Below, piece after piece: positions 1 to 7,247 of a stretch of 64,000 nt of DNA. The stretch comes from Hafnia paralvei ATCC 29927 (GTDB lineage Bacteria; Pseudomonadota; Gammaproteobacteria; Enterobacterales; Enterobacteriaceae), in the NCBI RefSeq assembly GCF_001655005.1, contig NZ_LXET01000005.1, positions 1 through 64,000 on the forward strand. The letters run 5' to 3'. The notes beneath the pieces were generated by a model, which saw only the letters and a list, made by a program, of their open reading frames with translations, did not search any database and was not told where the DNA came from. Positions within the stretch are counted from its first letter, which is position 1; each line of letters starts with the position of its first letter. The translations under genes and the position numbers were made by a program.

Positions 1-105
1 CAGCGGGCGAAATTTCCACTAAACAACTAGAGTACAAGGCCTCATCCCTACTCTCTGGCACCATAAGCGCGCAGAGTCCCCCCGCTTTAGCATCGACGCA
101 GCACA

Positions 106-132
106 AAAACAAAAACGCCCGCAAAGCGGGCG
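106..132 (-). terminator. Rho-independent terminator of uspA
   Basis: A 7-bp GC-only stem (116-122 with 126-132, loop AAA) is followed on the minus strand by TTTTTG TTTTTG (down to about 106). It lies 40 nt past the uspA stop. Bases 1-105 show no gene or structure I can name. Confidence 0.85.
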
Positions 133-171
133 CTGAAAACTAAACTTAAGAAAGATGAAGTTTACTAAGAC

Positions 172-609
172 TTAATCTTCATCTTCGTCACGCAATGGAA
201 CAATCAGCATGTCGATGTGTACGGTGTTGATCAACTGGCGAGCAGAAGACATCAGCTTACTCCAGAAATCCTGATGGTGGCCGCACAGTACCAAGTCCAT
301 ATCGTATTTCTTAATCGCATCCACCAGTACCTGACCCAAATCACCGCTCCCGCTCAGGGTTTCCGTAATTGGATAGCCTGCGTTCTGAGACAGCTCGGTC
401 AGGGCGTGGTGAGTTTCGTCAGAAATACGTTTCTGCATGTCGCCCAGATTCACGTCAATTAGGCCGGTGTACAGGTCAGAATAGTTAACATCCACGTGAA
501 TCAGAGAAACTTTAGCGTCATAAGGGCGCGCCATAGATACTGCTTTCTCAACCAAGATGTTACTTTCTGGGGAAAGGTCTACAGCAACCAGAATGTGTTT
601 ATAAGCCAT
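172..609 (-). CDS. uspA: Universal stress protein A
   Basis: Soluble cytoplasmic stress protein of 145 residues (E. coli UspA has 144), the founding member of the Usp family. It is induced on growth arrest and promotes survival under many stresses; its biochemical activity is poorly defined. The protein begins MAYKHILVAVDLSPES, the typical Usp beta1-loop, and has the central DLVLCGHH segment and a C-terminal LIVPLRDEDED. The open frame runs 81 nt further upstream, but I chose the ATG at 609 because GGAAGGAG lies just before it and homology begins there. uspB starts divergently 723 nt away, the same head-to-head pairing as in E. coli. The neighbours on the left edge cannot be seen. Confidence 0.95.
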   Translation of the reverse strand: MAYKHILVAVDLSPESNILVEKAVSMARPYDAKVSLIHVDVNYSDLYTGLIDVNLGDMQKRISDETHHALTELSQNAGYPITETLSGSGDLGQVLVDAIKKYDMDLVLCGHHQDFWSKLMSSARQLINTVHIDMLIVPLRDEDED

Positions 610-1332
610 AAGTTTACTCCTTCCATAAAGCCGGTTAACGGGGGAGCAGGCATTGGGTGTCGCTACCTGGCTTCTCTTGCATGCCTGCATGTTAGCATCG
701 TTCAGATTGCGAGGGTGTCGTCCTGCTCACACTCACAATGCAAATTTCTTAACATATTGCTTTTAACTACTGTTTTACTCTTTTACGCTAAGGCTGCACA
801 TACTTTCAGCTGAAAAGGTTCACTTTAAATGCAAAAACACGTTAAGTGAGGAAAAAAACACCAATTCAGGCGGTTAAAGAAAAGAGCATTTTTGCCAGCA
901 GCTAAAAAAAGTAGACCCGTTTTTTATAAGGATAGCGCGGTTGTAAAGCAAGAGCTGATTATCTTAGGAGGAAAAATTTTCACCTTTTTTTGCTTTTGTT
1001 ATTCGCTTTCTCTCTATTTCGCCGTTTTTTTATAGGAATTAATAGCGAAGCTAAATCATTAGCTAGCGCATTCTGCGTTTCATCATAAAATCAGCAAAAT
1101 TAATTTTGTGATCTCGATACCGTTTCTCCGTTCTTTTCCTAAACTGATTAATGAGGCAGTGCCGCGTAGCGTGATTTGTTATTGTGCTACTAGCCTTTTG
1201 CCTACCTTGATAATAAACATCGTGGTTTAGCCTGACGAAACTGTCGGGCTAAGGTTGTCTGGCGAGTAATAGACAAGGCACCGTTATCTCACAGCTCTCA
1301 TTATTTGCTGGAGAGGATGCCGGGAGGAGATC
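610..1332. other. uspA-uspB divergent intergenic region
   Basis: A 723-nt noncoding stretch that must carry the uspA (minus) and uspB (plus) promoters. It is AT-rich with several homopolymer runs between 840 and 1030. I see one clear inverted repeat (1227-1252, listed separately) and a short palindrome AAAATTAATTTT near 1097. I cannot assign sigma-70 or sigma-S elements with confidence. E. coli uspB is RpoS-dependent, so a sigma-S promoter is expected but not demonstrated here. Confidence 0.5.
1227..1252 (+). other. Inverted repeat in uspB leader
   Basis: Ten-base arms (1227-1236 and 1243-1252, one G-T wobble) with loop GAAACT. There is no T-run, so it is not a standard terminator. It may be a 5'-UTR structure about 80 nt upstream of the uspB start. 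Confidence 0.5.
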
Positions 1333-1668
1333 ATGATTAATACCGTCGCGCTTTTTTGGGCATTGTTTCTTGTGTGCGTGATTAACATGCTGCGTTATTA
1401 CTCCTCGCTACGCGCGCTACTGGTTGTTTTACGCGGTTGTGATCCGCTGCTTTATCAATATGTTGATGGTGGCGGATTCTTTACGTCTCATGGACAGCCT
1501 AGTAAGCAAGTGCGCTTAGTGCGTTATATTCAGGCTCAGCGCTACCTCGATCACCATGATGATGAGTTTATTCGCCGCTGTGAGCGTTTGCGTCGCCAGT
1601 TTGTTTTAACCAGCGGACTGTGTGGCCTCGTCGTGGTATGTCTGTGCGCTATGGCGATTTGGTATTAG
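1333..1668 (+). CDS. uspB: Universal stress protein B
   Basis: A 111-residue inner-membrane protein, the same length as E. coli UspB, needed for ethanol tolerance in stationary phase and RpoS-controlled in E. coli. The sequence shows an N-terminal membrane segment (residues about 1-20, INTVALFWALFLVCVI), a soluble middle with YQYVDGGGFFTSHGQ, and a second hydrophobic segment at the C-terminus (about 91-108). The ATG at 1333 has a strong GGGAGGAG ribosome binding site 4 nt upstream. It is divergent from uspA. The molecular role of the family is not known. Confidence 0.95.
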   Translation: MINTVALFWALFLVCVINMLRYYSSLRALLVVLRGCDPLLYQYVDGGGFFTSHGQPSKQVRLVRYIQAQRYLDHHDDEFIRRCERLRRQFVLTSGLCGLVVVCLCAMAIWY

Positions 1669-1844
1669 TAGACAATTGATATTAATGAAATTATGGCACC
1701 TTCGTTCTGGCGAGGGTGCAGATAAGCACTACGCGTGAAATGCAGTATCAGCATGTTGCAAAAAGGTAAAACTGAAAATAATGATTGCAGGGACGATGTG
1801 CATTGATTAATTTGAAACGGTATTCAATTTTAGGACATCCTAAC

Positions 1845-1895
1845 GTGCACACAGTTAACCTCCAACTCAGCCTCCTTCTTCTCCTTATCAGCTAG
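1845..1895 (+). CDS. Leu-rich leader peptide of a predicted attenuator
   Basis: A 16-codon ORF, GTG start at 1845, stop TAG at 1893-1895, encoding MHTVNLQLSLLLLLIS. Seven of the 16 residues are Leu, five of them in a row (codons 1872-1886), followed by Ile. All are CTC or CTT, codons used little in E. coli. AGGA at 1832-1835 sits 9 nt upstream as a plausible SD. The ORF is followed by sequences able to form mutually exclusive antiterminator and terminator stems (1895-1930 and 1919-1947), ahead of an amino acid transporter gene at 2033. This is the layout of leuL/ilvL-type leaders, where stalling at Leu codons on scarce charged tRNA-Leu lets transcription continue. A possible promoter upstream is TTGCAA (1756-1761) with AATAAT (1777-1782), but the 15-nt spacer is short. 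The ORF is seen directly; its translation and role are inferred. Confidence 0.72.
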   Translation: MHTVNLQLSLLLLLIS

Positions 1896-1918
1896 GTGGC
1901 CTGCACGCATCCATATTA

Positions 1919-1950
1919 AACAAGGCCGCCGGAAGGGCGGCCTTGTTGTT
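1919..1950 (+). terminator. Attenuator terminator upstream of NSS transporter
   Basis: A perfect stem of 9 bp (1922-1930 with 1936-1944, loop GGAAG), extendable to 12 bp (1919-1947), runs into the U-rich tract TTGTTGTTT. The left arm GGCCGCC (1924-1930) can instead pair with GGTGGCC (1895-1901) just after the leader stop codon, giving a 7-bp antiterminator. GTGCA at the leader start (1845-1849) can pair with TGCAC (1902-1906), and ACCT (1858-1861) with AGGT (1894-1897), to protect the terminator. These are the 1:2, 2:3 and 3:4 pairings of amino-acid attenuators. Confidence 0.75.
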
Positions 1951-2032
1951 TCTAGCACCCTCCGGCACCATTTTCTTAACACCGGAGTTTCAACATGACG
2001 TTCAGCATTATCCCCTCCCTGCGGAGGTCTGC

Positions 2033-3346
2033 ATGAGCCAGCAATGGTCATCTCGGATTGGACATATCTTAGCCGCAGCAGGTTCGGCAATTGGCATTGG
2101 TGCTATCTGGAAGTTTCCCTACGTTTCTGCCACCAATGGCGGCGGTGCATTCCTGATTGTTTTCTTGGTGTTCAGCTTTACTCTGGGACTGGCCGTATTC
2201 ATGGCTGAGACACTGCTGGGCAGTCATACGCGCGAAGGCGTGGTCAAGGCCTTCAAACAGCTGGCGGGGCGTCATTGGGGCTGGGTAGGCGTTCTGGGCG
2301 TGACGTGTTCATGGTGCATCTTCAGTTTCTATAGCGTGGTGGGGGGCTGGACGGTGGGCTACACGTTCATGGCGGGAGCAGGCAAACTGAACATTACGGA
2401 CTCCAGCCAGTTGAATTCGTTGTTTACTGATTTTATAAGCAATCCTTACCTGCCGGTTATCACTCATTTATTGTTTGCGGCCTTGACGTGCTATGTGGTG
2501 TTGGGCGGTGTGCAGCGCGGCGTTGAGAAAGCGGTTAAGGTCATGATGCCTTTGTTATTCTTGATTATGCTGGTGCTGATTGTCGTGGGGATGACATTGC
2601 CGGGCTCCAGTGCGGGTCTGAAGATGTTCCTGTATCCAGACTTTAGCCATCTGACGGGTAAAAGCGTGCTGGATGCGTTGGGGCTGGCTTTCTTCTCTCT
2701 GTCCATTGGTTTAGGGATTCATGTTACCTATGGCGCATATCTGCCAGATAGCCGAGGCATTGGGCGCTCTAGTGTTTGGGTCGTCACATTGTCGTGTCTG
2801 GTTTGTGTGTTGGCGGGGCTGATGATTTTCCCTGCATTAAGCTCAGCCGGATTAGATCCTGCTGCGGGGCCGGGGCTGACCTTCATGACCATGCCCGTTT
2901 TCTTTGCTCATCTGCCGGGGGGAAGTATTCTGGCGGTGGCTTTCTTCTTGTTGCTGTTAGTTGCAGCGCTGTCCTCGTCGATATCGTTGTTAGAGAATAT
3001 CGTGGCCTTTGCCCAAGGACGCTGGGGCTGGTCACGCCGTAACGCGAGCCTGATTATTACCGCAAGTATTATGCTAGCGGGGATCCCTGTGACCTTGTCC
3101 TTTGGCGAATTAAGCGGTTTTACGCTGGCTGGAAAAACGCTGTTTGATGTGTTGGATTTCTTGACGTCGAATCTGATGATGCCGTTGTTCGGTATTATTA
3201 TCTGCCTGGTCTTTGGCTGGTCGCCACGTGCTGCGACGCTGGTACCGCAGGATATCTCTCCTTTTTGGCGAGCATGTCTGCGCATTACCTGGCGTTACAT
3301 TGGCCCGCTGTTTATCGGTATTATTCTGATTAGAGGCCTAATGTAA
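2033..3346 (+). CDS. Sodium-dependent amino acid transporter, NSS/SNF family
   Basis: A 437-residue inner-membrane transporter of the neurotransmitter:sodium symporter family (LeuT, MhsT, YocR type), which couples Na+ entry to uptake of amino acids. TM1 holds the family's unwound sodium and substrate site, GSAIGIGAIWKFPY (residues about 15-28), followed by NGGGAF. About 11 hydrophobic segments can be counted, the usual short bacterial NSS size. The open frame extends 90 nt upstream, but the ATG at 2033 has GCGGAGG before it and puts family homology at the N-terminus. Its leader carries a predicted leucine attenuator, so leucine or another branched-chain or hydrophobic amino acid is the favoured substrate by inference. 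It ends at a bidirectional terminator facing pitA. Confidence 0.9.
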   Translation: MSQQWSSRIGHILAAAGSAIGIGAIWKFPYVSATNGGGAFLIVFLVFSFTLGLAVFMAETLLGSHTREGVVKAFKQLAGRHWGWVGVLGVTCSWCIFSFYSVVGGWTVGYTFMAGAGKLNITDSSQLNSLFTDFISNPYLPVITHLLFAALTCYVVLGGVQRGVEKAVKVMMPLLFLIMLVLIVVGMTLPGSSAGLKMFLYPDFSHLTGKSVLDALGLAFFSLSIGLGIHVTYGAYLPDSRGIGRSSVWVVTLSCLVCVLAGLMIFPALSSAGLDPAAGPGLTFMTMPVFFAHLPGGSILAVAFFLLLLVAALSSSISLLENIVAFAQGRWGWSRRNASLIITASIMLAGIPVTLSFGELSGFTLAGKTLFDVLDFLTSNLMMPLFGIIICLVFGWSPRAATLVPQDISPFWRACLRITWRYIGPLFIGIILIRGLM

Positions 3347-3350
3347 GTCA

Positions 3351-3381
3351 AAAAAAAGCCCGTTTATTAAACGGGCTTTTT
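3351..3381. terminator. Bidirectional terminator between NSS transporter and pitA
   Basis: AAGCCCGTTT/AAACGGGCTT stem with a 3-nt loop, flanked by an A-run on the left (3351-3357) and a T-run on the right (3377-3381), so it can serve both converging genes. Confidence 0.9.
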
Positions 3382-3398
3382 AATCGTTTAAACGAGCT

Positions 3399-4892
3399 TT
3401 AGACTACGAAAGTCAGGGCTAGCCAGTACAGACCACCGGAAAGAACAATCGCTACCGGAAGGGTTAGAACCCATGCCAACAGAATGCTCTTAATGGTTTT
3501 ACTCTGAACACCGCCGCCGTCCACGATCATGGTACCCGCAACCGCAGAAGAGAGCACCTGAGTGGTTGAAACCGGCATACCGGTATAGCTTGCTACACCG
3601 ATGGAGATGGCAGCCGTCATCTGCGCGGAAACGCCTTGCGCATAGGTCATGCCTTTCTTACCAATCTTCTCACCGATAGTCGTCGCCACACGACGCCAGC
3701 CAATCATGGTCCCCAGAGACAGGGCCAAAGCAACGGCAACGATAATCCACATCGGTGCGTACTCAACGGTCTCCAGCAGATCTTTACGCAGATCGTTCAG
3801 GAAGCGCTTATCCTGAGCATCTGTTTCAGGCAGCTTAGCCACTTTACCTGCGGTATCTGCAACACACATCAGTAAACGACGCATTTGATTACGTTGATCG
3901 ACGCTTAGCTCATCATAACGTTGCAGGTTATTCAGCAAAGCTTTGCTGTGGTCGATAGCAATCAGCGCACGAGAAGAATCACAATGGAAATCATTGTTAC
4001 CGGTGGTTGGTGCCACTGGCTGATGCTCTTCAATACCAACGATATGTGGTAGGGCTTCCTGATGCTTCTGGTAATACTGTTCCAGATGCGTGATCGCATC
4101 ACGGGTACGGGTGATGTCATAGCCAGTGGCGTCCATGTTAACCACAAAGCCGGCCGGAGCCACACCAATTAATACCAGCATCAACAGACCGATGCCTTTC
4201 TGACCATCGTTAGCACCGTGAGAGAAACTCACGCCAACCGCCGACAGAATCAGGGCAATACGCGTCCAGAATGGTGGTTTGCGTTTGCCATCAATCTTTT
4301 CACGTTCAGCAGGTGTCATATGGATGCGGCGACGTTTTTTCGTTCCGCTCCAATAGCGACGCAGTGCAAATACCATCAGACCAGCCAGTACTAGGCCGAT
4401 CAGTGGGGACAAAATCAACGATAAGAAGATTTCTATCATCTTCGGAATGTTGAGAGCATCCACCACGGAAGTGTTGGTCATCAGTGCGTTAGTCAGTGCA
4501 ATACCGATAATCGCGCCGATTAGCGTATGAGAACTGGATGCCGGCAGACCAAAATACCAGGTGCCGAGGTTCCAGATAATCGCCGCTAAAAGCAGAGAGA
4601 ACATCATTGCTAGACCGTGAGTCGATCCCACGTTCAACAGCAAATCTGTTGGAAGGAGGTGCACAATTGCGTAGGCGACGCTGAGGCCACCCAACATCAC
4701 ACCTAAGAAGTTGAAAATACCCGACATAACGACCGCAATCTGCGAACGAAGTGCACGAGTATAGATAACTGTTGCGACTGCGTTTGCTGTGTCATGGAAA
4801 CCATTGATGGCTTCATAAAACAGAACAAACAGCAGTGCCAGGACTAACATGAGGCCAGTGTGAAAATCCAGCCCTGCAAATAGATGTAGCAT
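3399..4892 (-). CDS. pitA: Low-affinity inorganic phosphate transporter PitA
   Basis: A 497-residue inner-membrane symporter (E. coli PitA has 499) that takes up neutral metal-phosphate complexes with protons and is a route for divalent metal ions. The N-terminal membrane half contains the PHO4/Pit signature around YEAINGFHDTANAVAT (residues about 27-42). The inverted repeat of that signature, FSHGANDGQKGIG, lies near residue 225. A long hydrophilic loop lies between about 255 and 375, and a C-terminal membrane bundle follows. The ATG at 4892 opens the family N-terminus. It converges with the NSS transporter and is divergent from yhiN. Confidence 0.95.
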   Translation of the reverse strand: MLHLFAGLDFHTGLMLVLALLFVLFYEAINGFHDTANAVATVIYTRALRSQIAVVMSGIFNFLGVMLGGLSVAYAIVHLLPTDLLLNVGSTHGLAMMFSLLLAAIIWNLGTWYFGLPASSSHTLIGAIIGIALTNALMTNTSVVDALNIPKMIEIFLSLILSPLIGLVLAGLMVFALRRYWSGTKKRRRIHMTPAEREKIDGKRKPPFWTRIALILSAVGVSFSHGANDGQKGIGLLMLVLIGVAPAGFVVNMDATGYDITRTRDAITHLEQYYQKHQEALPHIVGIEEHQPVAPTTGNNDFHCDSSRALIAIDHSKALLNNLQRYDELSVDQRNQMRRLLMCVADTAGKVAKLPETDAQDKRFLNDLRKDLLETVEYAPMWIIVAVALALSLGTMIGWRRVATTIGEKIGKKGMTYAQGVSAQMTAAISIGVASYTGMPVSTTQVLSSAVAGTMIVDGGGVQSKTIKSILLAWVLTLPVAIVLSGGLYWLALTFVV

Positions 4893-5215
4893 AAGCGTTA
4901 CGCCAGTTAGTGGTCATGAACGCGGCGCATTATCTGCGAGAACGCGTGCTGGGGAAAAGCAAAATATGACGTTTTTTTGATTTATTCACGCAGTTAATAG
5001 ATACATATCTCGGATTAGTCCTATCATTTCAGTATGTTGTATGAATATTTCGAGATAAATTTTTTCTCGCGCTGGCGATGAGGATTTACCCCGTTTACAA
5101 TCCACCGCCGTGAGTCTGGGTTTGTTTTGCCGTTTATTACCAGAGTAGCTCATATTAGAAAAATCGGTATTAGCGTTCGTGGTTGCATTTAGAACCACGA
5201 AATAAGAGGTTATGT
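4893..5215. other. pitA-yhiN divergent intergenic region
   Basis: A 323-nt spacer carrying both promoters. I see AT-rich stretches near 4970-5060 and one 9-bp inverted repeat just before yhiN (listed separately). No operator I can name is evident. Confidence 0.5.
5176..5201 (+). other. Hairpin abutting the yhiN ribosome binding site
   Basis: TTCGTGGTT (5176-5184) and AACCACGAA (5193-5201) form a perfect 9-bp stem with an 8-nt loop, ending 3 nt before the AGAGG ribosome binding site (5205-5209) of yhiN. There is no T-run. Confidence 0.55.
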
Positions 5216-6412
5216 GTGGAAAATTTTGATGTAGTGATCGTCGGCGCTGGTGCCGCGGGGTTGTTTTGTGCGGCTCAAGCAGGGCAACTCGGTCAGCGCG
5301 TTCTCGTCGTTGATAACGGCAAAAAGGCAGGGCGAAAAATCCTGATGTCGGGCGGCGGTCGCTGTAATTTTACGAATATGTATGCCGAACCCGCGGCATA
5401 TTTATCGCAGAACCCACACTTCTGCAAATCGGCTCTGGCTCGCTATACCCAATGGGATTTTATTGAGCTGGTGAGTCGTTACCAGATTGCTTATCACGAG
5501 AAAACGTTGGGGCAGTTGTTTTGCGATGATTCCGCTGAACAGATCGTGGATATGCTGCTTAAAGAGTGCGAGCTAGGGCAGGTTAGTCTTCGTTTGCGCA
5601 GCGAAATCTTGAGCGTTGAGCGTTTAGACAGCGGAGAATTTTCGCTTCAGCTTAACGGTGAACAGGTGAACTGCCGATCTTTGGTGATCGCGAGCGGTGG
5701 TTTGTCGATGCCTGGATTGGGCGCGACGCCTTTCGGCTACAAGATTGCTGAGCAGTTCGGCCTGAACGTGCTGCCGACTCGTGCGGGTTTGGTTCCGTTT
5801 ACACTGCATAAGCCACTATTGGATCATCTGCAAACGCTGTCTGGCGTAGCGGTTCCATCGGTAGTCACCGCTGAATCAGGCACCAGTTTCCGCGAGAGTA
5901 TTCTGTTTACCCATCGTGGCCTCTCGGGTCCAGCGATCCTCCAGCTTTCTAGTTACTGGCAAGCCGGTGAGAAAGTGACAATCAACCTGCTACCGGATTG
6001 CGATCTTGCCGCTTTCTTGGACGCGGAGCGCACTGAGCACCCAAATCAAAGCCTAAAAAATACGCTAGCAAAACAACTACCGAAGCGTTTGGTTGAATGT
6101 TTACAAACGTTGGGGCAAATTCCTGACGTCACGCTTAAACAGCTGAATGCTCCACAGCAGGTGCAGATAGTTGAAACATTACAAGAATGGCAGGTCGTGC
6201 CGAATGGCACCGAAGGCTATCGTACCGCAGAAGTGACGTTGGGCGGCGTTGATACCCACGAGCTTTCCTCGAAAACCATGCAGGTACATAAAGTGCCGGG
6301 GCTGTTTTTCATTGGCGAAGTGGTTGATGTGACGGGCTGGCTCGGTGGCTATAATTTCCAATGGGCATGGAGTTCCGCTTGGGCCTGTGCGCAAGCGGTG
6401 GCGAATGTGTGA
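5216..6412 (+). CDS. yhiN: HI0933-family flavoprotein YhiN
   Basis: A 398-residue FAD-dependent protein of the HI0933/BaiN-like family (E. coli YhiN has 400); a BaiN-like flavin reductase activity has been suggested, but the substrate is unknown. The Rossmann FAD-binding motif VIVGAGAAGLFC is at residues about 6-17, the family motif GGGRCNFTN near 52, and a C-terminal GEVVDVTGWLGGYNFQWAWSSG-like FAD loop is present with Ala replacing the last Gly. I use the GTG at 5216, 6 nt after AGAGG. The overlapping ATG at 5212 is in a closed frame, and E. coli YhiN aligns from here. A 9-bp hairpin lies directly upstream of the ribosome binding site. Confidence 0.9.
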   Translation: MENFDVVIVGAGAAGLFCAAQAGQLGQRVLVVDNGKKAGRKILMSGGGRCNFTNMYAEPAAYLSQNPHFCKSALARYTQWDFIELVSRYQIAYHEKTLGQLFCDDSAEQIVDMLLKECELGQVSLRLRSEILSVERLDSGEFSLQLNGEQVNCRSLVIASGGLSMPGLGATPFGYKIAEQFGLNVLPTRAGLVPFTLHKPLLDHLQTLSGVAVPSVVTAESGTSFRESILFTHRGLSGPAILQLSSYWQAGEKVTINLLPDCDLAAFLDAERTEHPNQSLKNTLAKQLPKRLVECLQTLGQIPDVTLKQLNAPQQVQIVETLQEWQVVPNGTEGYRTAEVTLGGVDTHELSSKTMQVHKVPGLFFIGEVVDVTGWLGGYNFQWAWSSAWACAQAVANV

Positions 6413-6422
6413 CATTGAGACT

Positions 6423-6443
6423 TCCGCTCCAGACCGGAGCGGA
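6423..6443 (+). other. Hairpin after yhiN
   Basis: TCCGCTCC/GGAGCGGA arms (6423-6430, 6436-6443) lie 10 nt past the yhiN stop. No T-run follows directly; a TTA-repeat tract (6457-6470) comes after. It may be a weak terminator or an mRNA 3'-end stabiliser. Confidence 0.45.
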
Positions 6444-6467
6444 GTCAGGCTACCTTTATTATTATTA

Positions 6468-7043
6468 TTATCCTTTCAACCAAGCCTGCCCTTCGGCCTT
6501 CATTGTGGTTTCTAAATGACTGCCCTTGGTGGCAAATTCACGCTCTACCGGAAAACCACTTTTCTCAAGTAAATAGGCAAGCGGCGCGTAGGCAATCGGA
6601 TATTTGTTAGCACAGGCAGTATCGATGTCGATAATTCCTTGAGGGAAATTAAACGAACCAAAATCGTAAATTGCCTGACGGCGGGTAATTTTCCATACAC
6701 CGTTACGTTTTTCTACCCAATCGTAAAAACGATTATGGACGGTAGCGCCGAGTCTCATCTGCGCATTTTCGATCACAATCATGGCGTTAGTTTCTGCGAT
6801 GGCTTTATCACCGTGAAATTCAATCATCGGTGAGCTGATGAGATGTTTGGTCACCAGCGCTGAGCCGCCCATGCGCTGCGAGCCTTTTACGAAATCAGTA
6901 AACAACCCTTCAAACCAGGTGACCTCAATGATGCCATCTGTATGGAATAGCTCTAGCATTTTGTCCCATTCGGCGAGATCGCGGTGCATCCAACCCGTCA
7001 TTAAATCGGCAATTATCAAACGGTCTTCCCAAAATGCTTGCAT
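6468..7043 (-). CDS. SnoaL/NTF2-like family protein
   Basis: A 191-residue cytoplasmic protein with the cone-shaped NTF2/SnoaL-like fold by motif. It begins MQAFWEDRLIIADLMTGWMHRDLAEWDKMLELFHTDGIIEVTW and continues with a helix-strand pattern ending in VWKITRRQAIYDFGSF, as in small polyketide-cyclase, dehydratase or isomerase-like proteins. No catalytic assignment is possible from the sequence alone. I start at the ATG at 7043, preceded by AAGGAAAG. The frame upstream to 7118 lacks a ribosome binding site. It stands alone between convergent yhiN and the minus-strand mgtA, with its own promoter expected in 7044-7190. Confidence 0.75.
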   Translation of the reverse strand: MQAFWEDRLIIADLMTGWMHRDLAEWDKMLELFHTDGIIEVTWFEGLFTDFVKGSQRMGGSALVTKHLISSPMIEFHGDKAIAETNAMIVIENAQMRLGATVHNRFYDWVEKRNGVWKITRRQAIYDFGSFNFPQGIIDIDTACANKYPIAYAPLAYLLEKSGFPVEREFATKGSHLETTMKAEGQAWLKG

Positions 7044-7195
7044 AGCGGCTTTCCTTAAGTTGTGAGCAGTGGCTAGGCATGAAATATGCTGGCCTGACAC
7101 GAGAATATAATGCCGCAAGGTTTGTTGAGTATGCGAGAAGTGCCGAAGGGGAGAAATTGAAAAAGAGAATGTGAGTAATAAGCGATATTGCAGTT

Positions 7196-7224
7196 AAAAA
7201 GCTGCGACATCACTGCCGCAGCTT
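7196..7224 (-). terminator. Rho-independent terminator of mgtA
   Basis: AAGCTGCG and CGCAGCTT (7199-7206, 7217-7224) form an 8-bp stem with a 10-nt loop. On the minus strand it runs into TTTTT. It lies 23 nt past the mgtA stop. Confidence 0.85.
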
Positions 7225-7247
7225 AGAGAGTAAATAGAAGTGCTAGT

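Noticed and set aside
1685..1738. Short ORF MKLWHLRSGEGADKHYA, considered as a tnaC-like leader because of its single Trp
   Set aside because: No SD is visible, it lies 17 nt past uspB without a promoter, and no paired structures follow it. The Leu-rich ORF at 1845 explains the terminator better.
6457..6470. TTA trinucleotide tract, considered as a phase-variable repeat
   Set aside because: It has only about five units and lies between stop codons of converging genes, so length change would not affect a reading frame.
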